64,000 bases of DNA from Pseudomonas sp. S09G 359 (GTDB lineage: Bacteria > Pseudomonadota > Gammaproteobacteria > Pseudomonadales > Pseudomonadaceae): the NCBI RefSeq assembly GCF_002843605.1, contig NZ_CP025263.1:6703895-6767894 (forward strand), written 5' to 3'. How positions within the stretch are numbered: the stretch's first letter is position 1; each line of letters starts with the position of its first letter. Both the position numbers and the translations under genes were made by a program. Below are positions 16,765 through 24,762 of the stretch, piece after piece. Below the pieces are notes generated by a model. The model saw only the letters and a program-made list of their open reading frames with translations. It was not told the origin of the DNA and ran no database searches.

Positions 16765-18231
16765 ATGAGGCGCTACAACATCACCCACGACGCGAAAACA
16801 ACGGCTGGAGGTAAAGTCGTCGCCACCACTCCCGGCGCCACAATCGACGGCAAGCTGGTGGCCCGGGAAGGCGACCCGGTCATTTGCCCAGCCTGCGGCA
16901 CCCGTGGGGTTATCGTTTGTGTCGGGCCGCATTTGCATCAGACCTGGTTGGGCCGCCAGACAGCGTTAGAGGGCGATTTGTGCCGGTGTGAATGCAAACC
17001 GCCGCCACAGTTGATCGCCAACCAGAGCATCATGTGGCAGCAGTTCGAGCAACAGCAGCGATCGAACCCTGCTCCTCGGATGGCACCGCAAGCGACTCCC
17101 CTGCCCCCAGCAAATTTCTCCGCACCTGCGGCAACCAGCAGGCCGATCAGCCCCTGTGTCTTCGCCAAGTCCTGCGTCTCGGTGCCCACCGGCTCTACCG
17201 CAGCGGGCACCGCACCCGAGCGCGCCGCCCACTTCGGCGCCACGGCTCTGCTAGCTTCGACGGGCACCGCAGGTACGGTGGGGCGTGTCGCCGGAACCCT
17301 CGGCAGCGAGTTAGGCAACTGGGCAGTACGCGGGCTAGCCGGGGCAAGCGCGGCGGTCAACGTCGTGCTGCTGGCCTTTATGCCCAGGGATATCGGCGAC
17401 TCGACGCTATACACCCCGGAGCAACTGGCGGGCATGCAGTCGGCCAGTACACGGGTGCGTTTCCAGTTTCGTCAGGATGAGAACGGCGAGGTGCAGGTTT
17501 ATGGCATCCATACCCGGCCTGACAGCGGTATGGATCGTGTGCCCGTTACCCGGGCTCGATGGAATGCCGACAAGAGCGCGATGGTGGCGGTGCTGGACGG
17601 CATCAGCATTACCTGGACGCCGAACAATGGGCCGGTGGTCAGCGCGCCAAGCCCTTATCCAGGCACGCCGAAGCGGTTGGATAACCTGCTGGTTCACCCG
17701 ATTGCGCCGGGGCAGGATACGAGGATTACGCATTACCCGGGGCGGGATCCTGAGGATATTACCTGGCAGGATACGATCATTACGTTTCCTGCTGACTCGG
17801 GTGTGGCGCCGTTGTATTTGGTGTTTGCCAAGCCGATGGTTAATCCGTTGGAGGTTGGGCAGGCATTAGATTTGATGAGCCGGAGTCGTAAGGACGGCTT
17901 GGATATCGATCACATTCCAGCACAGAAAGCGTTGGAGTTGGCATTGAAGCGTCGTATCGAGGATTTAGGAGATGAAGACATTCAGAACTTTTTAAGCCAC
18001 GCGGCCAGCATTGCAATTCCAACGAGAGTTCATCAGAAATACAGTGAGACGTATGGGGGGCGGAATACCAAGGCCAAACAGACCCAAGATGCTACTGACT
18101 TGCGCACTGCCGTGAATAGTAACTTCGATGCCATTAAGCGCGGATTGCTTGAGGAGGGCTTTTCTGAGGTCGACATTGAGGCTGCTCGTGAGCAATTACA
18201 CAATCTCAACAAAGAACAGGGGTGGTACTGA
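16765..18231 (+). CDS. PAAR / pyocin-S domain polymorphic toxin with C-terminal HNH-like nuclease domain
   Basis: This 488-residue modular effector starts with a PAAR domain (about residues 1-90; GGKVVATTPGATIDGKLVAREGDPVICP and CRCECKPP) that would sharpen the type VI secretion spike. A Pro/Ala linker is followed by a pyocin-S-type domain (about 210-360; TLYTPEQLAGMQSASTRVRF, ITHYPGRDPEDITWQDTI). The C-terminal ~115 residues read DIDHIPAQKAL (D382-H383), IPTRVHQKY (H423) and TYGGRN, an HNH-like nuclease pattern, so DNA or RNA cleavage is inferred. GC content drops visibly after about 17.75 kb, so the toxin end was probably exchanged by recombination. The stop overlaps the immunity start (TGATG). 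No T6SS structural genes are in the window. Confidence 0.82.
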   Translation: MRRYNITHDAKTTAGGKVVATTPGATIDGKLVAREGDPVICPACGTRGVIVCVGPHLHQTWLGRQTALEGDLCRCECKPPPQLIANQSIMWQQFEQQQRSNPAPRMAPQATPLPPANFSAPAATSRPISPCVFAKSCVSVPTGSTAAGTAPERAAHFGATALLASTGTAGTVGRVAGTLGSELGNWAVRGLAGASAAVNVVLLAFMPRDIGDSTLYTPEQLAGMQSASTRVRFQFRQDENGEVQVYGIHTRPDSGMDRVPVTRARWNADKSAMVAVLDGISITWTPNNGPVVSAPSPYPGTPKRLDNLLVHPIAPGQDTRITHYPGRDPEDITWQDTIITFPADSGVAPLYLVFAKPMVNPLEVGQALDLMSRSRKDGLDIDHIPAQKALELALKRRIEDLGDEDIQNFLSHAASIAIPTRVHQKYSETYGGRNTKAKQTQDATDLRTAVNSNFDAIKRGLLEEGFSEVDIEAAREQLHNLNKEQGWY

Positions 18232-18707
18232 TGGACGCCGTAACTATTGAACGCTGGATCAGAAACTTGGGGCGTTTCTACGTGGAGTTAGTCTCCGAAG
18301 GCGTAATTCCAGATCTGCCACTTACCGAGTTGTATCAAGGACGCGACTGGTTGACCTTGAAAAAACCAGGGAATGGTCTGGAGTTAAGTTTTTGGGCGCA
18401 AACGAAGCGCTACGAACGGCTCTTCATTACGCTACGTTCTACAGTGGAGGGCACAACAGAATACAACGACGAGCTTCCAGAACCTTTTGGATCAGTCGCG
18501 TCCCAGTCTGAAGTCCGTGCTGCTTTGGGCGTCCCCTTGGAATCACAAGGGCTGACCAAGCTGCCATTGAATACCGTGCTGGGTGGCTTTGATACCTATC
18601 CAATGGATCAGATCATCTATCCCAATATTAAAGTCTCCTTTCAATACACATCTTCCATGCTGGTCAAAACCCTAGTCTTTTCGTTGATCAACAGAGACCA
18701 CGACTAG
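18231..18707 (+). CDS. DUF6392-like immunity protein of the PAAR/pyocin toxin
   Basis: This 158-residue protein begins at ATG 18231 (AGGGG 8 bases upstream; an in-frame GTG at 18222 is less likely). It shows features I recall for DUF6392 proteins found after pyocin/PAAR toxins: an N-terminal helix IERWIRNLGRFY, the phrase GLELSFWA, and a C-terminal VKTLVFSLINRDHD. It has no signal peptide, so it should neutralise the toxin in the cytoplasm. Its start overlaps the toxin stop, and base composition is as low in GC as the toxin end, which supports a co-inherited pair. Pairing is inferred from position. Confidence 0.75.
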   Translation: MDAVTIERWIRNLGRFYVELVSEGVIPDLPLTELYQGRDWLTLKKPGNGLELSFWAQTKRYERLFITLRSTVEGTTEYNDELPEPFGSVASQSEVRAALGVPLESQGLTKLPLNTVLGGFDTYPMDQIIYPNIKVSFQYTSSMLVKTLVFSLINRDHD

Positions 18708-18904
18708 ATAAGACGTGAGACAGCGAAAAAGGGCAGCCGCTACGTGGTTACAAACAACTCGGCCCGCTCCGTTCTTTGTTCGTCCAACAGCAGACCGTGA
18801 CTAAACCCCCATAAACACGCGCCATCACTGGTGCAGCCCCCAAATAATCGGCACACTCCAAACCAGTTTTTCGCGGGTTCACGGACAAGGAAGCGTCACC
18901 CCCC

Positions 18905-19522
18905 ATGATTTCGATCTATCAGCTCAAACCGCGTTTTCAGAACCTGCTGCGCCCCCTGGTGCAGCGCCTCTACGACAACGGCACCACCGCCAACCAGATC
19001 ACCGTGCTGGCCGGCGTGGTTTCGCTGTTGGTCGGCCTGTTGATCGCCAGTTTTGCCGAGCACCGGTGGCTGTTTGCGCTGATCCCGCTGTGGATGATCC
19101 TGCGCATGGCCCTCAATGCCATCGACGGCATGCTCGCCCGTGAATTCGGCCAACAGTCGCGCCTGGGCGCCTACCTCAATGAACTGTGCGACGTGATTGC
19201 CGACAGCGCGTTGATCCTGCCATTCGCGCTGATCCCCGGCGTGAGCCTGGCGCCGGTGCTGCTGGTGGCCTTGCTGGCGGTGTTCAGCGAATACGCCGGT
19301 GTGCTGGGGCCGATGGTGGGTGCTTCGCGCCGCTATGACGGGCCGATGGGCAAGAGTGACCGTGCGTTCGTACTCGGCGTGCTCGCCACCGGTGTGGCAC
19401 TCGGCTGGCTCGGCGCCGGCTGGGTCGACACGGTGATGTGGCTGGTCGCCGCCCTGCTTGCCTACACCCTGGTCAACCGCGTACGCCAAGGCCTGAAAGA
19501 AACCACTTCCCCTTCTGCATAA
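18905..19522 (+). CDS. CDP-alcohol phosphatidyltransferase (YnbA-like)
   Basis: This 205-residue membrane enzyme has about six helices. The family motif D-x2-D-G-x2-A-R-x8-G-x3-D-x3-D is present as N71-AI-D74-G75-ML-A78-R79...G88-AYL-N92-ELC-D96. Two of the four metal-binding Asp are therefore Asn, with an extra Asp at 100. The family moves a phospho-alcohol onto CDP-diacylglycerol; the head-group acceptor here is unknown. It opens an operon resembling E. coli ynbABCD. The Asn changes may be a subfamily trait; I recall a similar stretch in YnbA. Dead-enzyme status should not be assumed. Confidence 0.85.
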   Translation: MISIYQLKPRFQNLLRPLVQRLYDNGTTANQITVLAGVVSLLVGLLIASFAEHRWLFALIPLWMILRMALNAIDGMLAREFGQQSRLGAYLNELCDVIADSALILPFALIPGVSLAPVLLVALLAVFSEYAGVLGPMVGASRRYDGPMGKSDRAFVLGVLATGVALGWLGAGWVDTVMWLVAALLAYTLVNRVRQGLKETTSPSA

Positions 19523-19532
19523 GGATTTTGCG

Positions 19533-21287
19533 ATGCGCGAACAGCAAGCACACACCTTCAGTACCCATGATGGCGTCGAGCTTTTCTACCGCCACTGGCC
19601 AGCCAGCGCGCCCACACAGGGCGAGCCGCGCAAGGCCATCGTGCTGTTCCATCGCGGCCACGAGCATTCGGGGCGCATCGCCCACCTGGTCGATGAGCTG
19701 AACCTGCCGGGTTTCGACTTTTTCGCCTGGGACGCCCGTGGCCATGGCCAATCGCCTGGCGAGCGCGGCGACAGCCCAAGTTTCGCCACCAGCGCCCGCG
19801 ACGTGCAGACCTTTTGCGACCATATCGGCGCCACCTATGGCATTGAAGAAGAAAACTTCGCTGTCATTGCCCAAAGCGTCGGTGCGGTGGTCGCGGCCAC
19901 CTGGGTGCATGACTACGCGCCGAAAATCCGCGCGCTGGTGCTCGCCTCCCCGGCGTTCAAGGTCAAGCTCTACGTGCCCTTCGCCCGCCCGGGCCTGGCG
20001 CTGATGCGCAAATTTCGCGGCAACTTTTTCGTCAACAGTTACGTCAAGGCCAAGTTCCTCAGCCATGACCCGGAGCGCGTGGCGTCCTACGACAGCGACC
20101 CGCTGATCACCAAAGCCATCTCGGTGAACGTGCTGCTGGGTCTGTACGAAGCCGCCGACCGCGTTGTAGCCGATGCCCAGGCGATTCAGGTGCCGACCCA
20201 GTTGCTGGTCTCCGGCTCCGACTTTGTGGTGCATCGCAAACCCCAGCAGCAATTTTTCGACCGCCTCGGCAGCCTGAAAAAAGAGCTGCACATCCTCCCC
20301 GGCTTCTTCCACGATACCCTCGGCGAACGCGACCGCGCGGTGGCCGTGAGCAGTGCCCGGCGCTTTATCCTGCAAAACTTTGCGCACCCGCTGGACCGCG
20401 CCTCGCTGCTGGACGCCGACAAATTGGGCGCCACTTGCGCCGAGTCCGAATCCCTCGCCGCGCCGCTGCCACGTAACTCACTGCGCGACCTCTACTGGCG
20501 CATGACCCGCGCCAGCATGGGCCTGGGCAAGAACCTGTCGGACGGCGTAAAGCTGGGCTTCGACACCGGTTTCGACTCCGGCAGCACCCTCGACTACGTG
20601 TACCGCAACAAGCCCACCGGCAAAGGCGGGCTGGGGCGGATGATCGACACCAACTACCTCAACTCCATCGGCTGGCGTGGCATTCGCCAGCGCAAACTGA
20701 ACGTCGAAGAACTGCTGCGCCTGGCCATGGCCAAATTGCGCGCGGATGACCGTGAAGTGCGCATCGTGGATATCGCTGCCGGCCATGGCCGCTACATTCT
20801 GGAAGCCTTGCAGGGTGTGTCGCCGTTGCCGGAATCGATCCTGCTGCGCGACTACAGCGATATCAACGTACGCGACGGTGGCGCGCTGATTCGCGAGAAA
20901 GGCCTGGGGGATATTGCGCAGTTCGTCAAAGGCGACGCCTTTGACCGCTTGGATTTGGCGGCACTCAACCCTAAGCCGACGCTGGCCGTGGTATCCGGGC
21001 TGTACGAGTTGTTTGCCGACAACGGCATGGTCGGCGGTTCGCTGGCCGGCCTGGCCGAAGCCGTGGAACCGGGCGGTTACCTGGTCTATACCGGCCAGCC
21101 GTGGCACCCGCAGCTGGAGCTTATCGCCCGCGCGCTGACCAGCCATCGCCAGGGCCAGGCCTGGGTGATGCGCCGTCGCAGCCAGGCGGAAATGGATCAG
21201 TCGGTGGAGGCCGCAGGCTTTCGCAAAATCACCCAGCGCGTGGATGAGTGGGGCATCTTTACCGTGTCCCTGGCGCAGAAGATCTGA
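19533..21287 (+). CDS. Bifunctional alpha/beta-hydrolase - SAM methyltransferase (YnbC-like)
   Basis: This 584-residue protein fuses two domains. The first ~300 residues are a monoacylglycerol-lipase-like hydrolase: the start HRGHEHSGR, FAWDARGHGQSPGERG, the nucleophile elbow IAQSVGAVVA and a late LPGFFHDTLGERD with the His. The C-terminal ~250 residues are a Rossmann methyltransferase with the SAM loop VDIAAGHGRYILEAL. The fusion and neighbours match E. coli YnbC. The substrate is unknown; a lipid or lipid head group is likely from the neighbours. It begins 10 bases after the YnbA-like gene, and the next gene begins 2 bases after its stop. Confidence 0.87.
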   Translation: MREQQAHTFSTHDGVELFYRHWPASAPTQGEPRKAIVLFHRGHEHSGRIAHLVDELNLPGFDFFAWDARGHGQSPGERGDSPSFATSARDVQTFCDHIGATYGIEEENFAVIAQSVGAVVAATWVHDYAPKIRALVLASPAFKVKLYVPFARPGLALMRKFRGNFFVNSYVKAKFLSHDPERVASYDSDPLITKAISVNVLLGLYEAADRVVADAQAIQVPTQLLVSGSDFVVHRKPQQQFFDRLGSLKKELHILPGFFHDTLGERDRAVAVSSARRFILQNFAHPLDRASLLDADKLGATCAESESLAAPLPRNSLRDLYWRMTRASMGLGKNLSDGVKLGFDTGFDSGSTLDYVYRNKPTGKGGLGRMIDTNYLNSIGWRGIRQRKLNVEELLRLAMAKLRADDREVRIVDIAAGHGRYILEALQGVSPLPESILLRDYSDINVRDGGALIREKGLGDIAQFVKGDAFDRLDLAALNPKPTLAVVSGLYELFADNGMVGGSLAGLAEAVEPGGYLVYTGQPWHPQLELIARALTSHRQGQAWVMRRRSQAEMDQSVEAAGFRKITQRVDEWGIFTVSLAQKI

Positions 21288-21289
21288 GC

Positions 21290-22588
21290 ATGCGCGAACC
21301 CGGTCTACTGAAACCCGCCTGCCTGTGGCTGCTGCTGTTGGCGCCGCTGTTTTTCAGCACCTACGGCTTTGCCACCTGGGTCACCAGCCAGCGCAGCGAC
21401 GTCGGCACCCTGGTGTTCGACTGGGAAACCCATATGCCGTTCCTGGCGTGGACCATCGTGCCCTACTGGTCCATCGACCTGCTCTACGGTTTCTCGCTAC
21501 TGCTGCCCAATAGCCGCCATGAGCTGAAACAACACGCCCTGCGCCTGTTGAGCGCCCAGTTGATTGCCGTGAGTTGCTTCCTGCTCTGGCCCCTGCGCTT
21601 CACCTTCGAGCGGCCGGAGCTGGATGGCGTGTTCGGCTGGCTGTTCGCCGTGTTGGCGGGCTTCGACAAACCGTTCAACCAGGCGCCGTCGCTGCATATC
21701 GCGCTGCTGGTGATCCTGTGGGTCATGTACCAGCGGCATACCCAAGGGGTGTGGCGCTGGGTGGTGCATGGCTGGTTCGGGCTGATCGGGATTTCGGTGC
21801 TGACCACTTATCAACATCACTTTATCGACTTACCCACAGGCGCCCTCGCCGGCTGGATTTGCGTGTGGCTTTGGCCGACGGAGCATCCAAGCCCGCTACT
21901 GAATGCGCGGCTGACTCGGGATCGGCAGCGTTGGCGCCTGGGTGTGCGCTATGGCCTGGGCGCGCTAGCGCTGGTCGTCCTGGCATTCAGCTTGCGTGGC
22001 TGGTGGCTGTGGCTGCTGTGGCCGGCGGTGTCCCTGGGCTTGATCAAGGCGAATTACTTGGTGCTCGGCGCGACGGGCTTTCAGAAGCGTGCCGATGGCC
22101 GACTTACACCGGCGGCACGCTGGTTGTATGCGCCTTACCTGGCCGCGGCGTGGATCAACTCACGGCTGTGGACGCGTAAACATCCGCAAGCAGACTTAAT
22201 TGTGGATAACGTTTGGCTCGGGCGGATTCCCACATCGAAAGAGCAGGATTCATTCAAGGCCATCGTCGATCTGTGTGCCGAACTGCCGATTAATCCACAG
22301 GCCCGTGCCTATCAATGTGTACCGGTGCTGGACCTGATTGCCCCCACCCCTGCCGAATGCCAGCAAGCTGCCGAGGCTATCGAACGCCTGCGCGCCAGCG
22401 GCCCCTTGCTGGTGTGCTGCGCCCTCGGCTACTCACGCAGCGCCACCGCCTTCGCCGCGTGGCTGCTGCATACCGGGCGCGCCACGACGGTTGAGCAGGC
22501 GCTGACTATCATTCGTACAGCGCGGGCCGACGTGGTCCTGCACCCCGCACACCGTGAAGCGTTGGAGGGTTTGCCCCATGCCCGCTGA
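21290..22588 (+). CDS. PAP2-like / dual-specificity phosphatase fusion membrane protein (YnbD-like)
   Basis: This 432-residue inner-membrane protein has an N-terminal membrane part of about eight helices carrying PAP2-type motifs (QAPSLHIALLVIL and TYQHHFIDLPTGALAG). The C-terminal ~130-residue phosphatase domain has the CX5R signature CCALGYSRSATAFAAW. Such fusions could dephosphorylate lipid phosphates, for example a phosphatidyl head-group phosphate made by the YnbA-like enzyme. I use ATG 21290, 2 bases after the previous stop. Its end overlaps the next gene by 11 bases. The substrate is inferred only from operon content. Confidence 0.85.
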   Translation: MREPGLLKPACLWLLLLAPLFFSTYGFATWVTSQRSDVGTLVFDWETHMPFLAWTIVPYWSIDLLYGFSLLLPNSRHELKQHALRLLSAQLIAVSCFLLWPLRFTFERPELDGVFGWLFAVLAGFDKPFNQAPSLHIALLVILWVMYQRHTQGVWRWVVHGWFGLIGISVLTTYQHHFIDLPTGALAGWICVWLWPTEHPSPLLNARLTRDRQRWRLGVRYGLGALALVVLAFSLRGWWLWLLWPAVSLGLIKANYLVLGATGFQKRADGRLTPAARWLYAPYLAAAWINSRLWTRKHPQADLIVDNVWLGRIPTSKEQDSFKAIVDLCAELPINPQARAYQCVPVLDLIAPTPAECQQAAEAIERLRASGPLLVCCALGYSRSATAFAAWLLHTGRATTVEQALTIIRTARADVVLHPAHREALEGLPHAR

Positions 22589-23021
22589 TATGGAACTCCA
22601 GGTAGTTGCCAGCCTGCTGCGCCGTGGCCGTTCGCTGGATCAGTTATCCACAGGCCTGACCGTGGCCGGCGTGGTGTTCGGCCTCGCCCAATTGCTGATG
22701 GCGAGTATTTCAACGATCTGCCTGCTGCTCAGCCTGTGGATGATTATCCTCGGGTTGCTGCAAAAGTACTGGGCGCTGCGCGTGGCGTTCGATGCCGACC
22801 TGTTTGCCCTGCTCGCCCGCGACATCGACCGCACCACGGACCTCGACCAGGCCCTGCAAACCCTTGGCCTGCAATCACCCAAGCGTGCCGGGCGGCCGTG
22901 GACCGAGCGCCGTCGCGGCGCGCTCAAACTGCTGCGCAAACAAGCCTGGTTGCTGGGCGCGCAAGCGCTGCTGACCCTGGGCGTGATTCTCGCCAGCCCT
23001 TGGCTGCCTTTCGCCGGATAA
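22578..23021 (+). CDS. Small membrane protein of the Ynb-like lipid operon, function unknown
   Basis: This 147-residue protein starts at ATG 22578, with GGAGGG 8 bases upstream. It has two hydrophobic helices in the first half (GLTVAGVVFGLAQLL, ICLLLSLWMIILGLL), a soluble middle with acidic and basic helices (FALLARDIDRTTDLDQALQTLGL, PWTERRRGALKLLRK) and a third helix near the C-terminus (GAQALLTLGVILAS). I recognise no domain. The 11-base overlap with the phosphatase gene and the 9-base gap to the acyltransferase show it belongs to the operon, perhaps as a scaffold for the lipid enzymes (guess). Confidence 0.75.
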   Translation: MPADMELQVVASLLRRGRSLDQLSTGLTVAGVVFGLAQLLMASISTICLLLSLWMIILGLLQKYWALRVAFDADLFALLARDIDRTTDLDQALQTLGLQSPKRAGRPWTERRRGALKLLRKQAWLLGAQALLTLGVILASPWLPFAG

Positions 23022-23030
23022 GGAAACCCC

Positions 23031-23651
23031 ATGTTCGAACCCGTGGTCGCCACATTGATAACCTCCATGGCCCGCACCGTCACCGGCGCCCGCAGCCTGT
23101 GGCTGGGCTGCGCGCCGGTGCCGGTGCAACGCATCTACTTCGCCAACCACAGCAGCCACGGCGACTTCGTGCTGCTGTGGGCATCGTTGCCGCAGAACCT
23201 GCGCAAATTCACCCGCCCGGTGGCCGGCAGTGATTACTGGAACAAAAGCGCGTTGCGCCGCTACATCATCAACCGTGTGTTCAATGGCGTGCTGATCGAC
23301 CGCGAGCGCAAAGAGCCTGTGGATAACCCCTTGCAGCCCATGTTGGCGGCCCTGGAAGGCGGCGACTCACTGATCATCTTCCCCGAAGGCACACGTAATC
23401 TGGAGGACGGCCTGCTGCCGTTCAAAAGCGGCTTGTACCACCTCGCGAAAAGTTACCCACAGGCCGAATTGATCCCCGTGTGGATCGCCAACCTCAACCG
23501 GGTCATGCCCAAGGGCCGCGTACTGCCGCTGCCTTTGTTGTGCACCACCAGCTTCGGCGCGCCGCTGCAATTGGGGGACGGTGAAGACAAAGCCGCGTTC
23601 CTCGCCCGCACCCGCGACGCCCTGCTCGCCCTTGCCCCGGAGCATTCCTGA
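23031..23651 (+). CDS. 1-acyl-glycerol-3-phosphate acyltransferase (PlsC family)
   Basis: This 206-residue acyltransferase has the HX4D catalytic motif in ANHSSHGDF (about residues 38-46) and the substrate motif FPEGTRN (about 118-124). The family transfers an acyl chain to the sn-2 position of lysophosphatidic acid or related lysophospholipids. It is shorter than housekeeping PlsC and sits between membrane lipid genes, so it probably serves a dedicated lipid. The ATG at 23031 follows GGAAA, and CdsA begins 1 base after its stop. Confidence 0.88.
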   Translation: MFEPVVATLITSMARTVTGARSLWLGCAPVPVQRIYFANHSSHGDFVLLWASLPQNLRKFTRPVAGSDYWNKSALRRYIINRVFNGVLIDRERKEPVDNPLQPMLAALEGGDSLIIFPEGTRNLEDGLLPFKSGLYHLAKSYPQAELIPVWIANLNRVMPKGRVLPLPLLCTTSFGAPLQLGDGEDKAAFLARTRDALLALAPEHS

Positions 23652-23652
23652 G

Positions 23653-24585
23653 ATGGCTAGCCAAACCCTGATGTTGTTCGGCGGGATCGGCGCGATCCTG
23701 ATACTGGCCTCGCTGATCGGCCTGATCCTCAAGCTGCGCACCCGTGGTACGCCGAATACGGTGATCGACAACCTCAACGCGCGCATCAACGCCTGGTGGG
23801 TGATGGTGGTGGTGATCGGCATCGCCTTCTGGCTCGGCACCGGCGCGGTGATCCTGTTGTTCTACGCCGTGTCGTTCTACGCCCTGCGCGAATTCCTCAC
23901 CCTCACGCCCACCCGCCGCAGCGACTACCCGGCGCTGGTAGCCGCGTTCTACCTGGCCCTGCCGCTGCAGTACCTGCTGATCTATGCGGACTGGTACGGG
24001 CTGTTCTCGATCTTTATCCCGGTGTACGTGTTCTTGCTGCTGCCGATCCTCGCCAGCCTCGGTGGCGACAGCACCCACTTCCTCGAGCGGGCCTCGAAAG
24101 TGCAATGGGGGCTGATGATCGCGGTGTTCTGCGTGTCCTTCGTGCCTGCGCTGCTGACCCTCGACATCCCCGGCTACGAAGGCCGCAACCTGCTGCTGAT
24201 CGCCTACCTGGTGATCGTGGTGCAACTCTCGGACGTGTTGCAGTACGTGTGCGGCAAGCTGTTCGGCAAACATAAGATCGCGCCCAACCTGTCGCCGTCG
24301 AAAACCGTGGAAGGCTTTGTCGGCGGCATTCTGCTCTCCTCCCTGATCGGCGCGGCGCTGTGGTGGACCACGCCATTCAACCCGTGGCAGTCGTTCTTGA
24401 TCGCGCTGTTGATCAACCTGCTCGGGTTTGCCGGCGGCATCGTGATGTCAGCCATCAAGCGCGACCGCGGCGTGAAGGACTGGGGCCATATGATCGAAGG
24501 GCACGGCGGCATGCTCGACCGCCTGGATTCGGTGTGTTTTGCCGCGCCAATCTTCTTCCACCTCGTGCGCTACTGGTGGACGTGA
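23653..24585 (+). CDS. cdsA: Phosphatidate cytidylyltransferase (CdsA/YnbB-like)
   Basis: This 310-residue polytopic membrane enzyme makes CDP-diacylglycerol from phosphatidate and CTP. The C-terminal signature is intact: SAIKRDRGVKDWGHMIEG followed by HGGMLDRLDSV. About eight helices are visible. The gene supplies the CDP-activated substrate that the YnbA-like transferase would use, which ties both ends of the operon together. A housekeeping cdsA (near uppS and dxr in pseudomonads) would be expected elsewhere. I start at ATG 23653, directly after the acyltransferase stop. Confidence 0.88.
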   Translation: MASQTLMLFGGIGAILILASLIGLILKLRTRGTPNTVIDNLNARINAWWVMVVVIGIAFWLGTGAVILLFYAVSFYALREFLTLTPTRRSDYPALVAAFYLALPLQYLLIYADWYGLFSIFIPVYVFLLLPILASLGGDSTHFLERASKVQWGLMIAVFCVSFVPALLTLDIPGYEGRNLLLIAYLVIVVQLSDVLQYVCGKLFGKHKIAPNLSPSKTVEGFVGGILLSSLIGAALWWTTPFNPWQSFLIALLINLLGFAGGIVMSAIKRDRGVKDWGHMIEGHGGMLDRLDSVCFAAPIFFHLVRYWWT

Positions 24586-24618
24586 CACTACCGACCTCGA
24601 GCAAAATGAAAATCAAAA

Positions 24619-24706
24619 GTGGGAGGGGGCTTGCCCCCGATAGCGGTGCATCAGTCACAACATTCAGTGGCTGACACACCGCCGTCGGGAGCAAGCCCCC
24701 TCCCAC
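24619..24706. repeat. REPIN (two REP arms facing each other)
   Basis: An 88-base imperfect palindrome has outer arms GTGGGAGGGGGCTTGCCCCC and its near-complement ending GCAAGCCCCCTCCCAC, around a variable centre. This is the standard arm of REP families I know from P. fluorescens genomes. It lies 34 bases after cdsA and 57 bases before the alpha-2-macroglobulin gene, so it sits between two co-directional transcription units. Confidence 0.88.
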
Positions 24707-24762
24707 ATCTTTTGTATCAAAGACGCTGTAAGATACGCCGCACTTAGCCAGGGATGCTCACC

